Shown here: positions 36,801-48,800 of the stretch, in pieces
Position numbering within the stretch: the stretch's first letter is position 1
Layout of the letters: each line of letters starts with the position of its first letter
Assembly: GCF_032854445.1 (NCBI RefSeq)
Contig: NC_088301.1
Span: 44,077,116-44,141,115, forward strand
Direction: 5' to 3'
Source: Liolophura sinensis
Taxonomy: Eukaryota > Mollusca > Polyplacophora > Chitonida > Chitonidae
Length of the DNA: 64,000 nucleotides
Program-made: the position numbers and the translations under genes
Notes under the pieces: model-generated
Database searches by the model: none
What the model saw: only the letters and a program-made list of their open reading frames with translations
Told to the model about the DNA's origin: nothing

Positions 36801-39800
36801 TTCGATGCCCGTGGAAATACAAGCATATCTTGGCTCACACCTCAAGCATCAGTGTTGGAATTCAGTAAGATTGATAGCAATGTTAAGGTGAATATTAGAA
36901 GTGGTACAAGTATAGTACTGGAGATTCTGCGTGCATATAAACCATTACGTTCCATTGCTGATGTGATGTGTGCATAATAATTTCTGTAAATTACAAAATT
37001 CATGACTTACAGTAGACTTTTTGCGTTAGAACCCATGTTAAGGTAAATGTTTGATTAGTTGTGCCAGCAAATCTAAGTTTCAATGTGTGGTTCTGAATGC
37101 CCCAGCTTTGAACGTACTGGATTTGAATTATACATATAAGATATGTACTGTATTACTGCATTGTCTATTAGTCATCGAAGTACTTTTACTTTCTGTTGCT
37201 GTAAATGTACTTATATGCAGATCTTGCTGTGAGCTTTGTGTGAATATTTTGTTAACATTTAAAATGTAGAAAATAATTTCATCTCCTTATTTAGGTCATT
37301 CATTATTTTTGAGGTTTCCAAAAATATTTTTAAAAAATTGAAATAAAAATATTTCAAAAAAATCCTATTATATGTAAATTGCCGAGAATTTTCTAGTTCA
37401 CATGTGAAGAATTTGCTAAAATTTGGCCTTTATTCACGCTCCAGCTTGGCTCAGTCATAGTAACCACAACACTAAGTTTTATTTGCGTTGGTTAATCTGG
37501 ATTGTGATGATCATAGCCAGATGTTTCAGATTTGTGACCTCTTTCAGCAGATGTAGTAGTTGTAAGGCTATCGGCATGTACAACAGGAGAGTACGCATTT
37601 GATTGTGTTATTTGAGTTCTTATATGAATAATTAAGTTTTGTTATAAATGTAGTGTTTATAGTTTTAGTAGACTAGCTGTATCATACATGTGATATTTTA
37701 TTCTCCCCTTTCAAGGTTTATGAATCAGTCTGTGTAGTGTACACTAATTTTGTTTATCTTTGTGTCAAGCAGGAGGTGAATAAACAAGCTCCCTTGAGAT
37801 ACTAGAATGGTGTGTTATCGTATGTAGCGCACAAGTATTGAATCTCTCGGTCAAAGAAATGATTAATTAATTTTACCCTTATTTGCAGCTTTGTGGGCAG
37901 AAATGTAAATTTTCAGGAAATAGTTGGCGGCTGGTCGTGACTGGCCAAGCATTCAGCTATTATTCAGCCACACATCCGTGTGTGACAGCCTGTTGAGTAG
38001 TAAATGGCCGCTTTGCCTCTTTAGGAGATCACAACTTCTTATGCTAATAGAAGTTCTGGGTAATGAATGATCTGCCCACAGGCAGTTTTAGGGTTTCAGG
38101 TCAAGCTGGCCTGAAGCCTACATTGTACAAGTTACTGCTGATTACAAGTGACTGCCGATAGGACTCCAAATCACAAAGCTGAATCAGAATTAAGAGCCAA
38201 TCAACCTGTGTTGTGACCGGTACTTAATTTGTCGTTCTTTCATAGGGAAAGCTGGAAATCCCAACTGGTCTAGCATAGATGGACTAGCTTGAGGCTATCT
38301 TCACACCTTTACAGTTTTAAAACTAATAATATGTGTTGATATGCTATAAGAAGGCAATCAGATAGATGTGTCACACAAATCTCTGACATGTTGTAAAATC
38401 AGGTAAAATTGAAATTATTATACAAATGATCATGTCACTTTCAACCTTGGCTTTGGAACAAGTCCAACTGTTGTCTTTCAATGAATAGGTTTTGTTTAAA
38501 TCATGTTGCTACATGTATACATGATACATCAGTTAATTCTTCTTGGATGTGAGCAAATATTCTATTATTAGGTTAGTCAGGTAGAAACAAAACCATAGTA
38601 TATGTCCTCTTGAATATAATTTGTCATGTGCTGTCAGTGCTAAAACATGATAAAATCCCTCATAACCAATGTCATATCTGCCACTCCTTTTGCATACAAA
38701 GCAACACGAAAACACCAAACCAGTGTCACAAGCTAAAGAAAATCAGCTGAGCATTTAGAGCTACATATATCTGTATATAGATAACAGGATGTACTTCTGT
38801 GCCGGTCATTGTAACCCTTATACAATGTACATACCTGTAAGTTGAGTTGAGTGGGAAATCAGGTTTTGCTTTTAGGTTTAGTCATGAATTAGGCCTGAGG
38901 ATGGGCTATCCCTTGTTACAGATTAACAATTACATTCTGATAAATAATTACATGTACCCTAAGTGACCTTAAATTTGGTCCATGACTAACTTGCCCATTT
39001 TTCCTGTTTCTGAGAGTTCTATTGATTTTATAAAGGTGTTTTGAGGTTTGCTTGGAACGTGTGATGATGTACTAAATTCCAACTTTAAGCACCCAAAATA
39101 ATATTTTGTCACATTTATTTGCTTCTAAAAATGCACTTTTTTGGGTGAAATTTTAGGTCATTTAGGGTACATGAATAATAATGAGGATACATGCACATAG
39201 TACTATGCTGCATGCCGTCATGGATTTCATTACACACACGTATTGATGTTGGAATCCCACAGATAATGACTGTTCATGAAGTTATTTGTTTTACACTAAG
39301 GGTTTGTTTAATACAACATACCCGTTTGTGCCTTACCACACTTAATTAAAGCCTTATATTGTAGATTTAACGTGTTGAATATTCAGTGAATTTAGGCTGT
39401 GATTATCATTTGTACATCATTATTTGACAAGTTAAGTTTCATATTGGTACATTTTTACGGGTGCGATGTATTGATCACATATTATCTGATACACACAAAG
39501 TGTATTTAAAGAGAAATTTTGTCTATCTTACATGTCTATTGAACAGTATGCATTGAATGAGAGAATAAAATAGTTCAAAGGTTTGTTTTATCAGTATTAA
39601 GTTGTGACAGGATATCGATGGGCCATAAACAGCAGGCTAAGATTGTTAGTTTAATGCTAAACAAAATAATTTTATTGTTGATGTAGATGTATTATTGGAG
39701 CATAGATCACTGCGTTGTTGATGTATACTAGTTTACACTTGGTGTTTAAGTACAGTGTTCGGCATAATATTAAACCAAAAAATTGAATCTAGTTATTTAC

Positions 39801-42800
39801 CTCAATGTTGGTACATTTTTACATATGCCATTTACAATATATACATGTATAGGGCTCAATGGAGTAAATCGTTGTAATATTAATATAGGGCACTTTATAC
39901 ATGAGTTATGTTCCTGCTGCACACAGCCCTCTTAATGTTACATGCACTTGAATACCATGACAACCAACCAGGGCTGAAAACATTTTACTGCTCTGCTCGC
40001 TAAGAGGGCTTCATACAAGTGGACCATGGCCTGCTGCATCTGGCAAGATGGGAACTTACATACACACTTATATACTTATCCATATACTGTATTTGTATAC
40101 TGTGAAGTATGGAGTTACCCATTTTGCATGTTTCTTAGAGAAAGGTGTTTTGATAGTTTTTGGTAGGTGTTTGGACCTGTATAATGATGAGTTTCAATAA
40201 CAGATGTATGACCTCAATTTGCCTCTAAAAACGCATTTTTCAGGCAAATTTTACAACAAATGTGGTATATACTTGTATTAGTCACTGCACCAATTCATTT
40301 TTGGTTGGGTCATACACTTCTATACAGATTCAACTGCCTTGTAATATACTTTATTCAGATATCATTGACATTTGGATTTATAAACAACTATCCAGAAAAT
40401 ATGGCTCCTACTATGTTATACATAATTTAGATTAAAATCAAGTTTTTCAAGGAGGATTAGTAGATCTCAAGAACGTTGTCTTGTAGGAATGTGACATGTG
40501 TTCATAATGCATATAGAATGTCAGAGAGTTTAAACTTTCTTATAATATGATTGCATTTATGTTTTACAGCTGCAAAATGCGGGTACAACATGGACAAGGT
40601 GTCTTCCTTTGGCTTAGAGTACTGTCGCCCCCATGGGAGTCCCACGGAAAGGCTAATTGGGGATTGGGGGGTGAGGAATCCAACAATTTTTGACCTGTAT
40701 GAAAAACTGCGCACAATAGATCGCATCAGAGAGATGAAATTGTTGGAACCACTGTGTGAGTAATGGTTTTATAAAATGTTAGTATTTGGTGTTCTTCTTC
40801 AAAGTAAAAGTGTGCTGTGCACATATAAGCTTATTTTCATTGTTCTTTATTTTCAGCAGATGGAAATAAATGTTTCAGGGTTTCAAAATTTTTCAGTTAA
40901 ACAATTCATTAAAGTATTATGATATTGATGAATTGCATGTATTAGTTTCTACCTTAATACTAGGTTAGGTGTTCATCTCCATTTCGCTCCCATTCTGTCA
41001 TACTCATCAGGGGTTGAAATGTTGTGTTTCAACTAAGGAGAGAATGATCTGCAATAATTGATACCCAATTTGTTACAAAGTTTTACAATTAAATGGGACT
41101 CTCTAAATTTGGTAGGAACAAACATAAATAATTACGAGCATTTGATTCTTTAAATCCCGTTTTTTAAAATTTCAACCATGTCAAAATGTAAGTTTTCAGT
41201 GTCATTACAGTATTGCACTGTCATATTATTACAATTTTCAGTGGAAGCATCAAAAGAGTATGAAAGACAGGAGCGAGTCCAGAGGGAAGCAGAGGAAAAA
41301 AAAGCCAAGGAACGAGAAGCTCAAGAGCAGGAAGCTAAGAAACGAGAAGCCATGCAACAAGCTAAGAAGGAACAAGAAGCTAGAAAACAAGAGGCAAAGG
41401 CAGCTATGGAAGAGGCTAATAATTTTGATAAGAAATCAGAGAAGTCCAAACGTATGCCTGCAAATCCATTAACAGTGGCAGGTATGTAAGTGTGTTACAT
41501 TGAGAAACCAGAACAGGGCAATAACAAATTACTTCCTTTGAGATCACTCTCCCATTTAAGAGGTGATTAGGAGTAAGCTGTGGTTAGGTGGCCACAAACT
41601 TCCATTAATTTTCCCTAAGCGACAATGTTAACGTTTAGAGCTGTGGCTCATCCCCGAACATTCCGTGTCCAATAAGCTTTGGTGCATACCTGGCCCAGTG
41701 TGTGAGAAAGAAGCCATAAAAATCCTGACGTAGGTTGACCGTCAAAATCTGGACTTTTTTATGCCGGCAGCTAGGAGGGCTGCCTAGCAACGCCATGGGG
41801 ATGTCACTCGCAGCTTCTTCATCACCACCTGTCTCCTTATGTCCTCTCACCCAGAATTTCAAACTTTCATCAGTAAAACGCATACCTGCCCAAAGCTTAG
41901 ACAATTTCCATCATTTTGATACCAAGCATGCACCTGTACACCAAAAATGGCAGGCTGGCAGCAAGAAAAGACTTTACACCCTAAAATACACAGAATTACG
42001 TCCCTCCCGAAAAACGGAAGTTCTAATGGGGGTCTGTGTCCAGGTGGGACCTCAGAGAAAGGCTAATGGCTAGTATTCAAGTTAAAGTGGCACAAGCTAG
42101 TTGAAGACCTAGCTTTAAAGTGAAAGACAACACCTGACTAATGTTTATGTCCACTGAAAGACTACCATTGAAAAAGCAGTAGCCTATGGCAGATAAAAGT
42201 TGTGGACTTTGGTAATAACGCACCCAGTGATAAATAGCTTACTCGGAAATCGGACAAACTGGAAGGATATTTCATCCACTGCCTGAACTGTTGATACAGT
42301 AGGCCTACTATATCATTGATACAATTTACAAGTAACCTGCAGATACAGGGCCGGGGTATTCCTGGTTCAGGTTGTAGCCTCCAGAGGAGCTGCACTGGTT
42401 ATTCTCACCCCTATTAAATGTTTACAGAATTACAATAGGATTGTTGTACAGCTGGATTCATGCTCAATTCTGACACAAATGGAAATAAATCTAAGCACCA
42501 CTGAGGCTGATCTAGGCATTTGACTGTCACTGGATTTTATGGTTCAGATTTGTAGTGGTGACTTCTAAGATCAGAGCAGTTCTGACCTAGTTATTGCCGA
42601 TGTCAGAGAAAGAACCTCGGATTGAATACATCATTTCAGTAATTTTACTGTATTTTAGAAAACAGAAACAAGCATCCCTTGTATGCGAGAAAGACAAAGG
42701 GCAAAATTTAAATTGTTCAGTTCTATTAAATTCAGAAAAAAAAATGATATAAGGTTTAATTAATTTTAAGCATTGTCCGGATGAATGCGTTTTGGGAAGA

Positions 42801-45800
42801 GACTGCTACTGTCTTGACATAATTTATCATTGAATATTACGCGGCTTGTAAATCAATTGATACTACGTCTGTGGTGGTCTGTAAGTGATACAGACCTGCC
42901 CCACAACACTTTGTGAAATGGCCCTTCAGCTACACATAACTATAGAATTATATGAGTGAAAAAGTTTAACTGTTGTGGTAAATAACAATAAAATACATAT
43001 ACATGTATAAACCTTTTGAGAAAAATGACTTGCTCAAAATATGACGTCTGTTTGTTTCAGGCCCACTAACAGCAAACAATGGTGGACGTGAAAATGTGAA
43101 GTCTCAGTCTCAAAACTATGCAGCGCTTAATCAGTTGGATTCACAATTGGCGAATTACGAAGCCTTAAACCTGGTTGGCAATTCTGAAGAAGGCTGTAAA
43201 GGGTCTCAGAAAAAAGAACTTGGTGTTGAGTTAGAAGCAACAAAGGTGATGCGCAGGAGTTATCCCAAATCTGAGTCCCAAGATACAAGCCAAAGTAACC
43301 TTCAAAATCCTGCGAAGGTCAACAGTGCTGCGCTATCCCAAGCTTCTGACAAGGAATTTGAGTTCCAAATGTCAGAGGATGAATTAGCAAGTGCCAAATC
43401 TCTGACTTACAGACCCAATGATCAGCTTGCTAAAGACATCGTTGTAGCAGTGTCAGCCACTGCAAAATTTAAGTACAAAGACTTGTCCTGCGCCACAAAT
43501 GGTTTTGCTGATGGCAATAAAATAGGAGAAGGAGGTTTTGGTGATGTGTACCTTGGTGTGTTGAAGAATTCAAAATGTGCTGTCAAAAAGCTTCGCCAGG
43601 TAAAACCTAAACTTGCTAAACTGAATTTTTAATGTTACATGGAGTACAAAGGAAGCTGTATGGGATAGAGCAAAAATTGTGATTCTAAATTTATATTGGT
43701 GAATAACAGTTACATTATTGAATGCATATAACTATAACTGCTCTCAAATAATGAATGTTTGGTAGATTCTATACGTTTTGCGTGCTGCATTCATTACTGT
43801 ATTTCACCTAAAGTTTAGCATTTTTCAACTGACACATTTTCCTTGATTCTGAATGACTCATCCACTTTATAGGGCCGATTAAGATTTTTTTGTGAAGATT
43901 GATTTCACATTCAAAACACTAAAGTGTTGGCATCAGGATCATTATTTGCTTTTGAAAGTGCATTTTCAAATACTATTCAAATAAATAAATTCAGGCATAT
44001 AATAAGTAGAGGTGTTCAGAGCCCATTCTCCACCTGTCAGCCTGTAGATCTAACCTCTAGCAGAATGAAAGTGACTTTGATTTCAGATAGAGTGAAATCT
44101 CAGAGGTTACCCTTTATGACATGTTAAGGCTACGTTTATCTTGTAAGCTGGCAGTAAGGTAGTATGCATGGTTGGTTAAATTCGTTTAGATAAAACTACA
44201 ACCAAAGTATCATTGTTTTTGCAATATTTGACAAATAAATCAACCCAAGAACATACATGTAATTCAGAAGATTAATCTGATTCTGTTCAATTAGTTTTCA
44301 ATATTATGTATACATACCACATCATTTCTATGTTAGATATGGGCCATACCATGCCATGAATCAATAACGTCATGCCACAAATGGTTGTCACAGAGTCCTA
44401 TCTCAAACCCTGTATTTATGGCATTAGTACTGTGTGGTGTAGGGGGAATTAGAAATACACATAGTTGTCTTGAATTGTTGGACGGTGTTGTAGATGGAAA
44501 TGTGGGAGGCGAATCCTGAGCAGATGGAGCACCATATATCTGAGATCAAGTCCCTTATGCTGTACCGCCATGAGAACATTGTACAGCTGTACGGGTTTGC
44601 AGTGGATGGGGACGAAATTTGCCTTGTGTACCAGTACATGGATAATGGGTCACTTGAGGATCGCCTTCAGTGTAAGGTAAGGAGTAGGGGAACTCCACCC
44701 ATGAAGAAGGTAGAGAGCATCAGGAGATCACAACATGCAAGTACATGTACCATGCTATCATAATTAACTGGGCAAATATTCGTCTAAAAGTTTATTGTCA
44801 GATATGAATAATGTTCGTTTTTCTTGCATTAAAACACAAAGGATAATCAAACTTCAGATTCAGATGAACTTGACCCCCAAAAAGGTATGATTTGTCATGT
44901 CTTTCAAGAAAAAAGTTTATTTTCTGAATACTGGTGCATCTTATTTATTCATCCACCATATAGGGCAACTTTTGTTAATCTGATTAATTTCTTATCACAA
45001 AAACTTCAGTGTAGGCATCAAATGTTTGGTTATAAGGCCTTTAGGTGCTTCTGAAAGCACATCTTTACATATTAAATTTAAAAGGAAAATGCAGTATCCA
45101 GTAATAATGTGTAATAATAAATATGGAGTATAAATACAGCTCTGTCATCTCCCAGTTGGTGCTGGAAGTATACATTTAAATGTCCCTTCCATTCACTCTG
45201 ATATTAATTTCTAGTTCTTATCAACCTATCGTGAACCAGTCACAAAAGGGTTGTCCAGTTCAGTATCATGATAGGCACCTGTTACATACTATCTACATCT
45301 AGGGTACTGTTGTCAGTGTGAATAAAAAGTCTCCCTTTTCATGCGGCTGATCCCATTGAACCCCACCAAAATGATCTTTCCTTGTTTTGTAGGGGGATAC
45401 TCAGCCCCTCACTTGGCATCAGAGAATCAACATTTTGTGTGGTGGGGCACGAGGGATACAGTACCTTCATACTATGGACCCAAAACGCCCACTTATCCAT
45501 GCAGACATTAAGAGGTAGGTAGGAGTGCCAACATTGTCAGACACTCTGATTTGAAGCCATTATTCACAATATTCATGTTCAGCTTGTATTAACTGAAATC
45601 AACTCACCTCCTGTAGGTTTTAGGACAAAATACATTTTTGTCATTCTGTGTTTCAAAAAACAAAAAAAAATTGATTTACACATATTATCAGTTTCACTAA
45701 TGGTGATAGTGATAAGTTTTTGATCATATTTCATTCCAGCGCAAACATTCTCCTGGACAAACATTTTGAAGCGAAGATTTCTGACTTCGGATTGGCAGAG

Positions 45801-48800
45801 CATGCAAATGCTGGTCAAACAACTGGGATGTTCACGCATGTCTCAAAGAAAGACATGAAGCACAAAATGTATAAAACCAGGGCTTACTTGCCACCTGAAT
45901 TTTTTAGCAATGGGCCCTCTATTAAGTCAGATACCTATGGATTTGGTGTGGTAAGTACAGTAATAAAATATGCATACAGCCATCACTTAATAATCTTTAA
46001 TGTGACATGATATTATTAGATGTATTTGAAAAGTCATCAAACTTACATGCACTTAAATAGGCAATGTTCATGTTTTGTCTTTATGACAACAAAGCAACGT
46101 TCCAGTGCAAATTCACCTGACTACTTCACGGTACGGAATGGTTTCTTATCTTTTGACATGGCAGCATTTGATTATTATTACAATTACTTACACCCAAACC
46201 CACAATTTATAAGAATAGTCTCATTTTTTAAAATTTAGTTTTCCGTATACATGTACCACCCATGTTAAAATTCTGTTGTCATATGGTTGTATCTTGAAAC
46301 CAGCATATTGGTGGTACATTTTTGCACTGTGTTATGATTCAATAAATATGTAACCTATAATTTAGAAAAAGCAGTTGTGAGTGGGACATGAGATAACAGG
46401 GTAATAAATGTATTTTCTGTCATTAACAAGTGTGAAATTTTACAACAGTTGCTTGATGTCATATTATTGACTGCCTTATTACATTCCCAGTACTTATAAA
46501 ATATGAATATATTTCTTCTAGATAATTCTGGAGACATGTACAGGTGAAAAAGCCTTTGATGAAAAAAGGGAGTCAGAGATGTATCTGGTAAGCCAAAATG
46601 TCTTAATTCTTGTTCAGAGCAGATCATTTTAGACATCTTTTGAACTTAAAATCACAAAATGCAGATAGAAAAAAAGGTGGATTTCTGAATGTTTGTACTA
46701 CATGGATGTGCAGTTCACCTGTACCGTAGCTTATGTCACCACCAGAGCGATTGTTTACATAAGGTAATGTTAGGAGTGCTACCTTAAAAAGTATTGCTTG
46801 TGTTGACCTCAGGTTTTGTATAGATGTAAAGCACAGTAACACAAAGAGTGTGTTCCATCCTTCTGTCCGATGTGCATATCAATTCATCATAAATTCCAAA
46901 ATTAACAACTTAACCTCTTCTCTACTGGAATCAATGTTAGGGTAAAAGCTAAGGGTGGTATCTCAAAGTACTACATATAGTGAGGGGGGCCTCCGTGGCT
47001 CAGTTGGTTAGCGCGCTAGCACAGTGTAATGACCCAGGAGTCTCTCACCAATGTGATCGCTGTGAGTTCAAGTCCAGCTCATGCTGGCTTCCTCTCCGGT
47101 CGTATGTGGGAAGGTCTGCAGCAACCTGCGGATGGTCGTGGGTTTCCCCCGGGCTCTGCCCGGTTTCCACCCACCATAATGCTGGCTGCTGTCGTATAAG
47201 CGAAATATTCTTGAGTACAGCGTATCACCAATCAAATAAATAAATAAATGCGTATAGTGAGCTCAATTTTTGCCTACATGTGAAGTACATTAATATGAGG
47301 GGGATATTTGGTTTTTGATACTCTGTATCAAATTAAGTAGTGTATATTACAAATTCATGACATAGTCTTTTGTGTATTGGAATGAGTTTTTAAAAGTAAA
47401 TGTTAGTGGTGATTTCTCAAAGAGTACTGTGTGTATTGAGCTGAGGATTTGCACACCAGTAGAGCACAATAACACGGAAGGGTGTTCCATCATTCATGCT
47501 TTGTGTCAAATTAACATCTCTATATCACAACATTCATGACCTTCACATCACTTATTTGTATAAGAATCAATGTGAAAAGAAATATTTAAGAAGAAATGTT
47601 CATAAAAAAGACTAGAAATCTTTGCGCTGGAGATTTCTTAATTAGTCAGATTCATGTATTTGGAAAGGCTATACCTGTATTTACTTTTTTTGGCAGGGTC
47701 CTTATGTGTGTGCTCTAATGGAAGAGCAGAATGATCAGACAGAAAAAGAGTGGCCCAATTGTCTGGCTAGTCTACTGGACTTTCGAGCTGGAAAACCACC
47801 TGCCGACGTACACCAACTCCTCAAACTAGCTCAGAGGTGCATCAGCGAATTAAAGAAAAAGCGTCCAACTATGACAGTTGTAAGTAAATGTTGTAAACAA
47901 CATTACAGAAGTCCGAGATTGAATAATTCCCCTGAAAATTTTCATAAGAAACACAAATAGTGTTAAATTTTGATAGAATATTCCTACACTGTTTGTTTTT
48001 GAGGTTTAATATGTCCAGTTGATAGTACATAAGTTAATGACAATTTGTTTTCATTTGTATGTTTCTCTTTGGTGTGTGCAGGAATGTTGAGATCTGTTGA
48101 ATGTAACAGGAAAGCCATTTTTAATTTAGGTTCTAGAAGAGTTAGAGTTGTTGGACAGAAATTGGTGTGCAGACACAGTAGGTAAGTAAGATACTGAGGT
48201 AGATTATTGTTGTTTTGTCTAGGTGTATTTGTCCAAAAGAGGATTAAACAAGATGCACAGTTTTAAAACATGACCTTAGGAGCTGAAACCTAAATTTTTC
48301 CAGGAGAATATCAAAACATGTTTCTGAGATCAAGAGAACTCAGAATCAGGTAAAATTGGTGATCTATATTTAATCATCGACAAAATCATCACACTAACCG
48401 CACTACCACACTAAATGTAATCAGATATCTTCAGCAATTTTGAAAGAAATTTCCTCAGCCATCTACAGCTCTAAACCAACACACAAGGGCAAAAGACTGT
48501 GTGGGGGTCTTCATCAGGAATTTGTTGTCAAGTGACATTCATAAAATGTTAAGAAAGGAATTATTATTTGGCTGGTATATTTGGATAAGCATTGTTCACC
48601 CTGCAAACAATGAGGTCTTGAATCCAACTCTTAATGGTTGTGCTGTGCTTTGAGTTTGGTTTTTCAGAGGATAGTGGTTTACTTCGAGCACTATAGTTTA
48701 TTTTTCCAACCAATAACAGGCCTCGACATAAGGATGAACAAGGAGATTGACGAATTGTTCTCCATGATTTTCAGTCAGGAGATGAAAATTTTGATCACCT

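Noticed and set aside
44839..44884. Possible extra IRAK microexon reading [14 protein letters not shown]
   Set aside because: Weak AAG-type acceptor, and its 43-nt length would break the phase with the next exon (45393-45514).
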